Notes: generated by a model not told the origin, from the letters alone. A DNA stretch of 64,000 nucleotides from an uncultured bacterium (GCA_938083085.1 CALLKX010000006.1:62001-126000), one strand, 5' to 3'; shown: positions 45,364 to 55,367, counted from the stretch's first letter. Program-made: numbers and translations.

Positions 45364-47028
45364 TCACCGGGCGGGACCCGTCTCGGAACGGTGATCGCTC
45401 GCCACCGCGGCGCGGGCAGCGCGCGCCCCGTCGATGGCCGCGCTCATGATCCCCCCCGCATACCCCGCGCCCTCGCCGGCTGGGAACAGGTTCGAGAACC
45501 CCTCCGCTCGGAAGGAGCCCCGGTCTCGGGGGAGCCGCACAGGCCCGGAGCTGCGCGTCTCGATCCCAACGAGCAGCCCCTCCTCGCCGGCGAACCCAGG
45601 GATCGCCCGCTCGAACCGGCCGAGCGCCCCAAAGATGGCCTCGCGAACGCGCTCGGGGAGCAGGGAATCGACCCGCGCCGCGGTCGCGCCGAATCCATAG
45701 CTGGTTCGTAGCTCGCCGGTGGACCGCCGCCCCTGCAGGAAGTCCGAGGCTCGCTGCGCGGGCGCGGCGTAGGTCCCACCCCCGGCGTCGAAGAAGCGGC
45801 GCTCCAGCTCACGCTGGAGGCCGACGCCCGCCAGCGGGCCACGGTGCCCAAGGGCCTCCACCGCCGCCGGGTCAAGCGTCGTCACCAGAGCTGCGTTGGC
45901 CCAGCGGGAGGAGTGGCGGGAGTTGCTCATGCCGTTGGTGCAGAGCCCCCCCGACTCGCTCACGCTCGCCACGATCCGCCCGCCAGGACACATGCAAAAC
46001 GAGTGCGCCGGCACGTCCGCCCGACTCTGGAGGTTGTACGAGGCCGGCCCCAGAACATCGCGGCGCGGGTCGGCGCCGTAGCGTCCCCGGGTGATGAGCT
46101 CCTGAGGGTGCTCGATCCGAACACCGACTTGAAACGGCTTGGCCTCCATCGCCACGCCGGCCTCCGCGAGCCAGTCCCACGTGTCCCGGGCGCTGTGCCC
46201 GATGCAGAGCACCAGAGCGTCCAGCTCGATGGCGCCCGCAGTCGTGAGGAGCGCGCGCACCGTCCGGCCATCTGCCCCGTCGACCGTCGCCACTCCGGTG
46301 GCCCGAACCCCGTAGCTGAAGCGAACGCCGAGTTCCTCGAGCCGGCCACGGAGCCGGGGCAACATCCGGTGGAGCACGTCCGTGCCGATGTGCGCGCGTG
46401 CATCGAAGGCGATGTCCGCCGGAGCGCCCGCCCGGACAAGCTCGTCGATCACCGCCGTCTCCAGGGAGTCCGACACCCGCGTGTAGAGCTTCCCGTCGGA
46501 GTACGTCCCGGCGCCGCCGTCGCCGAACAGCAGGTTGTTGTCAGGGTCGGGGTCCGCGCCGCGGTGGAAGGCCACCACCTTGCCGCCGCGTCGCTCGATG
46601 GCCTCGCCGCGCTCGACGAGGGTCACGTCCGCACCTGAGAGTGCCCCCGCAAGGGCAGCGAAGAGACCACCGGGCCCGGCCCCCACGACCACGAGGCGAG
46701 CCCCTGGCGTCCCCTCCACGGCCAGCTGCTCCGGGGCCGGAGCAGGCGAGACTTTGCCCGAGCGAATCAGGCGCCGGAGCCGAGGGGCCCTGGGCCCGTC
46801 CGGCACCACCAGGTCCACCTGGCAGACGAAGTGGAGGTCCCGCCCGCGGCCACGCGCGTCGATCGAGCGCCGCGCAAACCGCTGGCTCCGCACCGCCCCG
46901 GGCTCAACCCCGAGGGCCCTGGCGGCCCTCAACAGGACGTCCCCGTCCCCCTCGTCAAGCTCCTGACGGAGCCCCGAGATCCTCCACGCGGCCCACCCCC
47001 GCCCTTGCTGCTCTACCCCGTTGGCCAT
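45364..47028 (-). CDS. FAD-dependent dehydrogenase of the COG2509 family
   Basis: The 554-residue protein starts at ATG 47028, which has AGGAGG seven bases upstream, the best ribosome-binding site in the window. After an N-terminal domain of about 110 residues comes the FAD motif VVVGAGPGGLFAALAGA, then GDGGAGTYSDGKLYTR, CIGHSARDTW, MCPGGRIVAS and a C-terminal FPAGEGAGYAGGIMSAAIDG, all typical of this uncharacterised flavoprotein family. The substrate is unknown. It is divergent from the lipoprotein gene. Confidence 0.88.
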   Translation of the reverse strand: MANGVEQQGRGWAAWRISGLRQELDEGDGDVLLRAARALGVEPGAVRSQRFARRSIDARGRGRDLHFVCQVDLVVPDGPRAPRLRRLIRSGKVSPAPAPEQLAVEGTPGARLVVVGAGPGGLFAALAGALSGADVTLVERGEAIERRGGKVVAFHRGADPDPDNNLLFGDGGAGTYSDGKLYTRVSDSLETAVIDELVRAGAPADIAFDARAHIGTDVLHRMLPRLRGRLEELGVRFSYGVRATGVATVDGADGRTVRALLTTAGAIELDALVLCIGHSARDTWDWLAEAGVAMEAKPFQVGVRIEHPQELITRGRYGADPRRDVLGPASYNLQSRADVPAHSFCMCPGGRIVASVSESGGLCTNGMSNSRHSSRWANAALVTTLDPAAVEALGHRGPLAGVGLQRELERRFFDAGGGTYAAPAQRASDFLQGRRSTGELRTSYGFGATAARVDSLLPERVREAIFGALGRFERAIPGFAGEEGLLVGIETRSSGPVRLPRDRGSFRAEGFSNLFPAGEGAGYAGGIMSAAIDGARAARAAVASDHRSETGPAR

Positions 47029-47181
47029 GCTGATCCCTCCTGCTGGGCAGTCTAAGGCCCCCGCCGCCGCAGCCGCAGGCCAGTTCGTTCCGTTTAGGGT
47101 CCTGCTTCGACCCACCTCGGTCGATGCTCCGACCTGAGGCGGGGGCTCTCTCCGCACCGCGCTCGCCCACAAGACGCCCAA

Positions 47182-47210
47182 TTGCACTCCTCGCCCTCTC
47201 GGCCTACCCC
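47182..47210 (+). promoter_or_regulatory. Possible promoter of the lipoprotein/JmjC-like gene pair
   Basis: TTGCAC (47182-47187) and TACCCC (47205-47210) are 17 bp apart; the -10 ends nine bases before the ATG at 47220. Confidence 0.4.
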
Positions 47211-47219
47211 ACCCATCCG

Positions 47220-47771
47220 ATGATGCACGTCTCGATGAAGCACGTCCTCCAAGCTGCCCTCCTCACGTGCCTCGCCGCCCCCTTCGCGGGCTGCCACAGC
47301 GTCTCCTCCGCCCTGATGGTCCCCGAGAAGGTGACGATCGAGCAGACCATCGGTGGCAGCGCCCGAGTCGCCGCCAGCGGGTCCGAGAAGCAGGGCCTGT
47401 TCGGGCCCAGCATCGTCGACGACGAGGGCCTCGAGGCGGCGGTCACCGAGGCCCTCCTCGGCTGTGGGCTCTTCGATGAGATCTCCACCGCCGGCACCAG
47501 CCAGCACCTCGTCGAGGTCAGCGTCGAGAAGTTTGTCGAGCCAGAGGTGGGCTTCGACACCTCCTGCGAGGTGACTCTCCGCTGGAGCCTGAAGAGCGGC
47601 GACGGCTCCGCGATCCGCTGGGCCAAGTCCATCACCACGTCAGCCTCCATGAACTCCTATGAGGAGATGGACTCGAGCCTCCGCCCTCAGCTGGTCATGG
47701 AAAAGGCCATGCGGGAGAACCTCGCTGCGGGGATTCGGGCGCTGTCCACGGCGGCCCCGAAGGCACCGTGA
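47220..47771 (+). CDS. Lipoprotein of unknown function
   Basis: The product is 183 residues from ATG 47220 (47223 and 47235 are alternatives). The signal peptide ends in lipobox FAGC. The mature part is a small alpha/beta protein with no motif I recognise, somewhat like outer-membrane accessory lipoproteins (a GLEAAVTEALLGCGLFDEI helix, then paired strands). Its stop overlaps the next gene's GTG (GTGA), so the two proteins are made together. Confidence 0.7.
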   Translation: MMHVSMKHVLQAALLTCLAAPFAGCHSVSSALMVPEKVTIEQTIGGSARVAASGSEKQGLFGPSIVDDEGLEAAVTEALLGCGLFDEISTAGTSQHLVEVSVEKFVEPEVGFDTSCEVTLRWSLKSGDGSAIRWAKSITTSASMNSYEEMDSSLRPQLVMEKAMRENLAAGIRALSTAAPKAP

Positions 47772-49282
47772 GCGCCGATGACTCTGACCAGGGGCCTGTT
47801 GGCCCGGGCACCGGCGAGGATGGCCCGGCCTTCGGCGATGGTGAGCCCGCCCCTGGCGACGGCAACACCGACCAGGGCGAGGCCGAGGAGGGCGTTCAAC
47901 TGCCCCCTCTTGATCCGCGCGGCCAGCTCCGAGCGCTCCTCGATGCCCCGGACCGGGATCGCTGCCCCGGGGTGCGCCCCGTGGTCTCGGTGGACGCCGA
48001 GGACGACCCGAACTTCATCTCGGAGGTGAACGAGCGCTGCGTGGCAGCGCCGCGTCTGATCCGGCGCGGGGCGTTCCACGGTGACTGGGCCGAGCTGCAC
48101 GACCAGGACGGGTTCTTTCCGCGTGACCCGCTGCCCGCCCTGGCGGAACGCTGGGAAGAGGCCCGCCCGATCATCCTGCACGACGTGCTGGACGACGACC
48201 TCCTCGATAGCGTCGTCACGGATCGCTGGCTCGACGGCCTGCGAGAGCGCGGGGGGCTCGCGGCCTTCCTCAAGGAGCGGACCGCCGACCTCGCGCCGGA
48301 GTACCGCGTCCAGGGACCCCGCCGGCCCGCGGTGGCCGATGAGCGGGACGTCGAGGGCGCGACGATCTCGTGGCGGGCCCCGAAGGGGCGCCCGACCCGT
48401 GGGCCCGGCGCCATCGATGACCTGTGGGCCAAGACACAACGCCTCTCCACGCATCCAGACGACCACTCGCTCCGCCTGCGCCTGTCCTTCGGCGACGAGA
48501 TCGAAGCGGACGCCAGCCGGGACATGGCGCGTCACCGCGCCGTGAGTGAGCTGGCCAACCGGCTGCTCCCCGAGGTCGCGGCGCTCAACGCGGACCGTGA
48601 GCTCACGGGCCTGGTGGCAGAGTGGATCCGCGGCAAGCCGCTCCTCACCCAAGCCATTGCCTATTGGAATGCGCCCAACGGCGGCGCGCGCTTCCACCAC
48701 GATGCATTCGATGAACCCACCGGCGGGCGCCAGCGCGGGGTCCTCTACGCGCAGCTCACCGGCGCGACCGCCTGGGTCGCCCTGTCCACCGATGACCTGC
48801 TGCGGCGCGCGCTGGAGTTCGCCGAGCTCCTCCAGGAAGGGGAGTTCCCGTGGGTCCGAGAGCACATTGCGCCGGGCGCGGGCGACCTCGAGTCCTGGTT
48901 GGATCTCCTCCATGACCCCGAGCGTGCACGAAGGGTGCTGGGAGCCCCCGGAGGAGGCGCGCTCGGGCCACTGATCGACCAAGGTCCCGAGTTCACATCC
49001 CTCCTCGCTGACGCGGGGCACGGCTTCGTGGTCACCGCGGGGGATGTGATCCTGCTCCCAAACCACGGCCTTGAGCAGACCTGCATGCACTCGGTCTTCT
49101 GCGCGAGCGACGAGGAGGCCTTCAGCCTGTCCCTCGCCATCCGGCAGCAGGAGCGGGCGAGCGCCTCTGGAGGCCGGAAGGGCAGCGCACGGCGACGGGG
49201 GAGCCGGCCGAGGGGGAACTCGCGCGGCGGAGGCCGCCGGGGAGGCCGCGGCTCTCGTCCCGGATCGAGTCGGCGACGATGA
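47768..49282 (+). CDS. JmjC/cupin-like oxygenase candidate with Arg/Gly-rich tail
   Basis: The 504-residue protein has an acidic, Gly-rich N-terminus (1-45), a long middle region, and a segment resembling JmjC or cupin_4 iron-dependent oxygenases. HxD is at His310-His311-Asp312 in ARFHHDAFDEP, followed by a strand with VLYAQLTGATAWVALS. GDVILLPNHG leads to His441 in CMHSV, the candidate distal ligand. Residues about 465-504 are rich in Arg, Gly and Ser, an RGG-like basic tail suited to nucleic acid or ribosome binding. The GTG start overlaps the lipoprotein stop. The fold call needs a structural check. Confidence 0.55.
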   Translation: MSADDSDQGPVGPGTGEDGPAFGDGEPAPGDGNTDQGEAEEGVQLPPLDPRGQLRALLDAPDRDRCPGVRPVVSVDAEDDPNFISEVNERCVAAPRLIRRGAFHGDWAELHDQDGFFPRDPLPALAERWEEARPIILHDVLDDDLLDSVVTDRWLDGLRERGGLAAFLKERTADLAPEYRVQGPRRPAVADERDVEGATISWRAPKGRPTRGPGAIDDLWAKTQRLSTHPDDHSLRLRLSFGDEIEADASRDMARHRAVSELANRLLPEVAALNADRELTGLVAEWIRGKPLLTQAIAYWNAPNGGARFHHDAFDEPTGGRQRGVLYAQLTGATAWVALSTDDLLRRALEFAELLQEGEFPWVREHIAPGAGDLESWLDLLHDPERARRVLGAPGGGALGPLIDQGPEFTSLLADAGHGFVVTAGDVILLPNHGLEQTCMHSVFCASDEEAFSLSLAIRQQERASASGGRKGSARRRGSRPRGNSRGGGRRGGRGSRPGSSRRR

Positions 49283-49351
49283 ACGTGATCCAGCCTCGAC
49301 TCGCCGCCCACCAGCGGTCGATCTCTCTACTGGTTAACCTTGTCCTCCCGA

Positions 49352-50611
49352 ATGGTCGACTCCATCGAACACAGCCCTGCTGCCCCCCCTCCCAGGGGCC
49401 CCCACTCCGCCCTCGGGCAGCTCCCCACCCTGGGTGAGTTGACACCCGTGCTGGAGGCGCTCGGGCAGTCGGGCGGCACGGTCTTGCCCCTGGGCACCCC
49501 GGGTCCAGAGGGGCCCCGGTTCCACGTGGTGGGACCCGAGGAGTTCCTGGTGGGCAAGCGTCTACGGACGCTGGACGCAGAGCTTGGCGTCGGGGATGCC
49601 CTCTACCTCGTCCTCATGGGACCGTCCGACGACGCGCGGCTCGCCGCCTGGCGGAACGCGATCTGGCCGCTCCTCCACGTGAACCAGCTCGCCACGGTGA
49701 AGGAGCGCGCCGCCACGGTGCTGACCCTCGGTAGCCGGGACCAATCGCCTGTCGACTCGAACCTCGAGCTCTCCGTGCTCGTCGGCCGCAGAAGGACTCA
49801 CGTGATGTCGGCCGATGAGACCGTCACGAAGTTCGACCTCAACGCGACCGGGTGGGACGGCACGCCAGGCAGCGCTGGCTATCCGCACTTTCGATGGATG
49901 CGCCGCCACGTCGGCCGCTTCGTGACGCCGCGCCTCGTGCGCCAGGCCGCCGACAAGCAGATCCGCATCCTGGACTTCGGATGCGGCGCCGGCTGGACCG
50001 GGCTGGAGGCCGCCCTCTCATCGCCTGGCGCCCACCTCTCGTCCTTCGATCCGAGCCCGGAGATGGTCCGGATCACAGGTGAGAACGCAGCCCGTCTCGG
50101 GATCAAGAGCTTCGAGGGGCGCGCAGGTTTCGGCGAGGCCCCGCCCTTCCCCGCCGACGGAGAGGATCCCTACGACCTCGTGATCAGCTCCGGAGTGGTG
50201 AGCTTCTCACCCGACATCGACGGCTGGCTGGACGGGCTTGTCGCGACCCTCGCACCCAGCGCAGACCTCGTCATCGGGGACATCAACCCGCACTCGCGGG
50301 GCTTCCAGCGCCGGCGGCGCCGAAAGCCGCTGCTGCCCGTCCGAGAGCTCAACGCCCGGCCACGGGAGGAGATCCGCCGCGGACTCGAAGCCCGGGGCCT
50401 GGCCCACATGCGGAGCGGCGCCTACCAGCTCACACGCCCGATTCCGGAGGCGATGCACGTCAACGAGACGCGCCTGGCCGGGGTGCTCACCCGCCCGCTG
50501 CTGATGGCCAATCGGGTCGCGACCTTCGTCGACGCCTCCTTTGGCTCCCCCATGCAGGACCACTTCGACTCGTGGGTGATGCACCTCCGGCGGCCAGAAG
50601 CTCCAGACTGA
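49352..50611 (+). CDS. SAM-dependent methyltransferase, class I
   Basis: The product is 419 residues from ATG 49352; a TTG at 49340 is an in-frame alternative. The N-terminal 150 residues are unrecognised. The Rossmann methyltransferase core has motif I ILDFGCGAGWTGLEAA, the acidic end of strand 2 in SSFDPSPEMV, and DLVISSGVVSFSPDID as the later core. The C-terminus has an Arg-rich stretch and a helical cap. The substrate is unknown. It lies 69 bases past the JmjC-like gene on the same strand. Confidence 0.8.
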   Translation: MVDSIEHSPAAPPPRGPHSALGQLPTLGELTPVLEALGQSGGTVLPLGTPGPEGPRFHVVGPEEFLVGKRLRTLDAELGVGDALYLVLMGPSDDARLAAWRNAIWPLLHVNQLATVKERAATVLTLGSRDQSPVDSNLELSVLVGRRRTHVMSADETVTKFDLNATGWDGTPGSAGYPHFRWMRRHVGRFVTPRLVRQAADKQIRILDFGCGAGWTGLEAALSSPGAHLSSFDPSPEMVRITGENAARLGIKSFEGRAGFGEAPPFPADGEDPYDLVISSGVVSFSPDIDGWLDGLVATLAPSADLVIGDINPHSRGFQRRRRRKPLLPVRELNARPREEIRRGLEARGLAHMRSGAYQLTRPIPEAMHVNETRLAGVLTRPLLMANRVATFVDASFGSPMQDHFDSWVMHLRRPEAPD

Positions 50612-50892
50612 GCACCGCCCGGTCTCCGGCGCGCCTTCAGGCCGTCGAGGGGTTCTCGACCTCGCCTGCCCACGCCTCAACGCCGGGCCCTGCCGTCGGT
50701 CGATCCCCGGCAGCCCCACCGGCGTCAGACCGGCTCTCCGCCAGCGGGCCTATAGCGATCGGGTCCTCACCGAACGGGTCCTCACCGAACGGGTCCTCAG
50801 CGAAGGGGCCTCGCTCTACGGGGGCTCTGCGAGAAGCGGCGCCTGCGACTCCCCGGGGGAGCCAGTTGACGCCGCGCCGCCGGGGAGACCGG
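50612..50892. other. 281-bp convergent spacer
   Basis: No supported gene lies between the methyltransferase and accD stops. It is filled mostly by the 15-bp tandem repeat and similar diverged sequence. Confidence 0.6.
50756..50815. repeat. 15-bp tandem repeat, four copies
   Basis: Units at 50756, 50771 and 50786 (CGAACGGGTCCTCAC type) and a diverged unit at 50801 lie in the spacer past accD. Read on the minus strand they would encode a GEDPF pentapeptide repeat, but in a frame shifted from accD. Confidence 0.88.
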
Positions 50893-51930
50893 TCAGCTCC
50901 CGTCGGAGCTCGCCACGTCGCCACTAGAGCCCTTCGCCTCGTCGCCCGGGACGCTGGTGGAAGGGGCCTCCTGCTCCGCACCCGAAGAGGACGCGCGCTC
51001 CGATGAGGAGGCGGGTCGCCGACCAGCGGTCGCTCCAGCGCCGGGGCGACAGGCGCCGAAGTCGATCAGCCGCGCGAGCATGTTCCGCATCTCATCGCGG
51101 GAAACGATCACGTCCACCTGTCCCTTCTCAAGGAGGAACTCGGCTCGCTGGAAGCCCTCGGGGAGCTCCTGTTTGATCGTGCTGGCGATCACCCTCGGAC
51201 CGGCGAAGCCGATCAGGGCGCCCGGCTCGGCCAGGGTGATGTCGCAGACCATCGCGAAGGAGGCGGTGACGCCACCGGTGGTCGGGTGCGTGAGGACGCA
51301 GATGGAGAAGCCGCCGTCCTCGTTCAGCTTCGAGAGGGCAGAGCAGGTCTTCGCCATCTGCATCAGCGACAGCATGCCCTCGTGCATCCTCGCGCCGCCC
51401 GAGGCGGTGAAGAGCAGCAGGGGCTTGCCCTCCTTCCTCGCGACGTCACAGCAGAGGGCGATCTTCTCGCCCACGACCTCGCCCATCGACCCGCCGAGGA
51501 ACTTGAAGTCCAAGACGCCGAGCACGACCGGTCGGCCAAGCACCTCTCCGCGCCCCGCGATCAGCGCCTCATTCTGGCCGGTGCGCTTCACCGTGCGTTC
51601 GATCTTGTCGCCGTAGGGGCCGGAGTCCACGAAGCCGAGCCGGTCCATGGCCTCGATCTCCGAGAACAGCTCCTCCCAGGTCCCCTCGTCGAGGGTGTGC
51701 CGCACGCGATCGGCGCCGGGCATCGTGAAGTGAAATCCACAGGCCGGGCAGGTGTACGCCTTCTCCACGACCTCCTTGCGATAGATCGTGCCGCTGCAGC
51801 TCTCGCATTTCAGCCAGAGCCCGCCGGGCATGTCCTTCTTGCGGAACCGGAGACGATTGATGCGCCCGTCCCCACCGGCCTCGCCGTCCCCTGAATTGGA
51901 TGCGTCTTTTGACATGCTCGTCTCGGTCAT
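50893..51930 (-). CDS. accD: Acetyl-CoA carboxylase carboxyltransferase subunit beta
   Basis: The 345-residue protein starts at ATG 51930, overlapping the rpe stop by four bases. The AccD zinc ribbon is Cys42, Cys45, Cys61 and Cys64; the crotonase-fold core has FTASGGARMHEGMLSLMQMAK and PTTGGVTASFAMVCD. It transfers carboxyl from biotin to acetyl-CoA; accA, accB and accC are not in the window. The last 45 or so residues are a Ser/Ala/Glu-rich tail beyond the normal end. Confidence 0.95.
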   Translation of the reverse strand: MTETSMSKDASNSGDGEAGGDGRINRLRFRKKDMPGGLWLKCESCSGTIYRKEVVEKAYTCPACGFHFTMPGADRVRHTLDEGTWEELFSEIEAMDRLGFVDSGPYGDKIERTVKRTGQNEALIAGRGEVLGRPVVLGVLDFKFLGGSMGEVVGEKIALCCDVARKEGKPLLLFTASGGARMHEGMLSLMQMAKTCSALSKLNEDGGFSICVLTHPTTGGVTASFAMVCDITLAEPGALIGFAGPRVIASTIKQELPEGFQRAEFLLEKGQVDVIVSRDEMRNMLARLIDFGACRPGAGATAGRRPASSSERASSSGAEQEAPSTSVPGDEAKGSSGDVASSDGS

Positions 51931-52652
51931 CCGACCCGTGCCCCTGAACTGGAGGCTGCGATCGCGCTGGCCCGAAAGCCGTCGATCGCCGCCTTGCGGT
52001 CGGGTGCACCGAAGATCGCCGAGCCCGCTACGAACACGTCCGCGCCGGCCTCGGCGCAGAGCGGGATGGTCTCGGCGTTGAGCCCGCCGTCCATCTCGAT
52101 GTGCCCCTGGAACCCCTGCGCCCGGAGCCAGCGCGTCTTCTCGAGCACATGCTCCATGAAGCGCTGTCCACCGAAGCCGGGGAAGACGCTCATGACGAGC
52201 ACGAGGTCCACCTCGTCGAGAATCTCGCCGAGGGGTTCGACCGGGGTGTTCGGGTTGATGGAGACGCCGACCTTGGGCACCCCCGCCTCTCGGAAGGCGC
52301 GGTTCGCCTGCCGGGCGCCGCGCGCGCTCCCGGCCCCAACGGTCTCCCAGTGATAGGTGAGCACGTGGGCGCCGGCCGCCGCGTACTCGGTCGCGTACTC
52401 CATGGGATTGGAGACCATGAGGTGCACGTCCAGCGGCCGGTTCGCGGCACGCCCCATCGCCGCCACGATGGGCGGGCCGAAGGTCATGTTCGGCACGAAG
52501 TGGCCGTCCATGACGTCCACGTGGTGCCAATCGGCTCCCTCGGCCTCGATGGCTGCCATCTCCTCCCCGATACGAGCGAAGTCGCAGGAGAGCAGCGAGG
52601 GGGCGATGATCGGAGCGGCGTCCGCGGACGCGCTGGGGGAAGGAGAACCCAT
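51927..52652 (-). CDS. rpe: Ribulose-phosphate 3-epimerase
   Basis: The 241-residue TIM barrel shows APSLLSCDF, the metal His region HHVDVMDGHFVPN, HLMVSNP, VMSVFPGFGGQ and the second Asp in EMDGGLN, all Rpe signatures. It interconverts ribulose-5-phosphate and xylulose-5-phosphate. It lies nine bases past pgk and overlaps accD. A -10 box TAGGAT six bases before its ATG overlaps the pgk stop codon. Confidence 0.95.
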   Translation of the reverse strand: MGSPSPSASADAAPIIAPSLLSCDFARIGEEMAAIEAEGADWHHVDVMDGHFVPNMTFGPPIVAAMGRAANRPLDVHLMVSNPMEYATEYAAAGAHVLTYHWETVGAGSARGARQANRAFREAGVPKVGVSINPNTPVEPLGEILDEVDLVLVMSVFPGFGGQRFMEHVLEKTRWLRAQGFQGHIEMDGGLNAETIPLCAEAGADVFVAGSAIFGAPDRKAAIDGFRASAIAASSSGARVG

Positions 52653-52658
52653 GCCTCT

Positions 52659-52664
52659 ATCCTA
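52659..52664 (-). promoter_or_regulatory. -10 box TAGGAT for leaderless rpe
   Basis: TAGGAT ends six bases before the rpe ATG, and its first three bases are the TAG stop of pgk. Confidence 0.5.
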
Positions 52665-53849
52665 GGCGCGGAGGGCCTGGATTCCTGGGAGTACCTTGCC
52701 TTCCAGCAATTCCAGGGAGGCGCCGCCCCCCGTGGACACGTGATCCACCGCGTCGGCGAGCCCCAGGAGGTGGATCGCCGCGACCGAGTCGCCGCCGCCC
52801 ACCACGGTGGTGCCCTCGCAGGCCGCCATGGCCTCTCCGATGATCTCCGTCCCCTTGCGGAAGCGCTCCATCTCGAACACCCCCATCGGGCCGTTCCAGA
52901 CCACGGTCCGGGCCGTCCTCACCCGCTCCCCGTAGATGGCGCGGGTCCGGGGGCCGATATCCAGCCCCATCCACCCATCCGGGATGTCCACGTCGACGTC
53001 GCGCGCCTCGGCATCTGCCGCGAAGCGGTCCGCGATCACGTGGTCTACCGGGAGGAGGAGGTCCACCCCGCGCGCCGCCGCCTTGTCGAGCGCCGCGCGG
53101 CACATGTCGAGGCGGTCGTCCTCGACCAGCGAGGCGCCCACCGAATGGCCCTGCACCTTGAGGAAGGTGTACGCCATGCCGCCGCCCACGAGGATCGCGT
53201 CGCAGCGATCGAGCAGGCTGTCGATGACCGTCAGCTTGTCGCTCACCTTTGCCCCGCCGAGGATCGCCACAAGCGGTCGCTCCGGGGCGTTCAGGACCTG
53301 CTCGAAGGCCGCGCACTCACTCCGCAGGAGCGAGCCCGCCGCAGAGGGCAGCAGGGCAGCGACCCCGGAGACCGAGGCGTGGGCCCGGTGTGCGGCGCCG
53401 AAGGCATCCCCGACGAAGACGTCACCGAGCCGCGCGAAGCTCGCCGCAAGCTCGGGGTCCCCCTTGGTCTCGCCCGGGTGGAAGCGCACGTTCTCGCAGA
53501 GCACCACTGCGCCCGAGGGCGCAGCGGCGATCGCCTCCTCGACGGCCGCCCCCACGCTCTCCTTGAGCGTGATGACCTCCGAGCCGAGGAGCGCCGCGAG
53601 CCGGTCCCCGATGGGACCGACGCGCAGGCTCTCGACGACCTGCCCCTTGGGGCGACCGAAGTGCACCAGGACGACCGGGCGGCCGCCCCGCGCGAGGATG
53701 TCGCGCAGGGTCGGGAGCGCCGCGCGGATGCGCGTGTCGTCGGTGATCTCCCCGGCCTCGTTGACCGGAACATTGAAGTCAGCTCGAACGACCACCCGCT
53801 TACCGGAGAGGTCGCCGAGGCGATCGAGGCCAGGGACGTCGAGATTCAT
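52662..53849 (-). CDS. pgk: Phosphoglycerate kinase
   Basis: The 395-residue protein is full length for bacterial PGK. It has the substrate-site ADFNVPVN, the hinge-region ILGGAKVSDKL, GGGMAYTFLK and the nucleotide-site GGGDSVAA. It makes 3-phosphoglycerate and ATP in glycolysis. It follows gap by 16 bases in a gap-pgk-rpe-accD operon. Confidence 0.97.
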   Translation of the reverse strand: MNLDVPGLDRLGDLSGKRVVVRADFNVPVNEAGEITDDTRIRAALPTLRDILARGGRPVVLVHFGRPKGQVVESLRVGPIGDRLAALLGSEVITLKESVGAAVEEAIAAAPSGAVVLCENVRFHPGETKGDPELAASFARLGDVFVGDAFGAAHRAHASVSGVAALLPSAAGSLLRSECAAFEQVLNAPERPLVAILGGAKVSDKLTVIDSLLDRCDAILVGGGMAYTFLKVQGHSVGASLVEDDRLDMCRAALDKAAARGVDLLLPVDHVIADRFAADAEARDVDVDIPDGWMGLDIGPRTRAIYGERVRTARTVVWNGPMGVFEMERFRKGTEIIGEAMAACEGTTVVGGGDSVAAIHLLGLADAVDHVSTGGGASLELLEGKVLPGIQALRA

Positions 53850-53865
53850 CGAAGGAGAGCGCCGC

Positions 53866-54909
<1,044 letters not shown>

Positions 54910-55117
54910 GATGAGTGGTTTGGGGTGGTCCTTGACCCGGACCAGGGAGGGTGCCAGACACCTCGGAGAGGCTCTGGAATGGAGCAGGGATGGGGCCGGG
55001 CCCTCCCGCCTGTCGCGCTCCCCCCGAGGGGCTGGCGATCCGGGCAGGGCCCTTCCAGGAGTGCCCCTCGGGTCGGTTCGGATGGGGATGGCGAATTCCG
55101 ACCGAATTGGCGGCCAG

Positions 55118-55146
55118 AGAATACGGATGGCTACCGATTGGATCAA
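55118..55146 (-). promoter_or_regulatory. Promoter of the gap operon
   Basis: On the minus strand TTGATC (55146-55141) and TATTCT (55123-55118) are 17 bp apart. The predicted start near 55111 leaves about 200 bases before the gap ATG. The same TTGATC serves as -35 for tldE. Confidence 0.7.
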
Positions 55147-55345
55147 CGGAAGCAGGCTGCACTCCCCCAATGCCGCATCGCTTCCGCTCCCCCCATCCCT
55201 GCTATGGCAGACCCGAGAGTGCCCTCCCAGGCCCCCCCGGACCCGCCTCGCGCACCCTTGACGGCCCTATCTCCACCGCTTCACGTGCCCTCTAGCGCAC
55301 ATGAGCCGGGTCATGGAGACTGCAGCTCGTCTCACCCCATGCCCC

Positions 55346-55361
55346 GACGGCTCGGGCCGTC
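55346..55361 (+). promoter_or_regulatory. Hairpin immediately before the tilS start
   Basis: GACGGC-TCGG-GCCGTC forms a perfect 6-bp stem with a four-base loop and ends six bases before the GTG, where a ribosome-binding site would be. Confidence 0.45.
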
Positions 55362-55367
55362 CGCAAC

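Larger units (their letters stand above)
54910..55367. other. 458-bp divergent spacer between gap and tilS
   Basis: It holds the gap promoter and its long leader, an AATTC/GAATT inverted repeat near 55094, a plus-strand TTGACG at 55258-55263 without a clear -10 partner, and a hairpin just before tilS. I see no small gene that I can support. Confidence 0.6.

Noticed and set aside
50756-50815. CRISPR-like array
   Set aside because: Units are contiguous 15-mers without spacers and no cas genes are present; the same holds for the other tandems.
50637-50981. Small minus-strand gene past accD
   Set aside because: It overlaps the accD end in another frame and consists mainly of the 15-bp repeat translation.
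54910-55170. Upstream extension of gap
   Set aside because: GAPDH starts canonically at MRIAINGFGRIG; the extension is non-conserved leader sequence.
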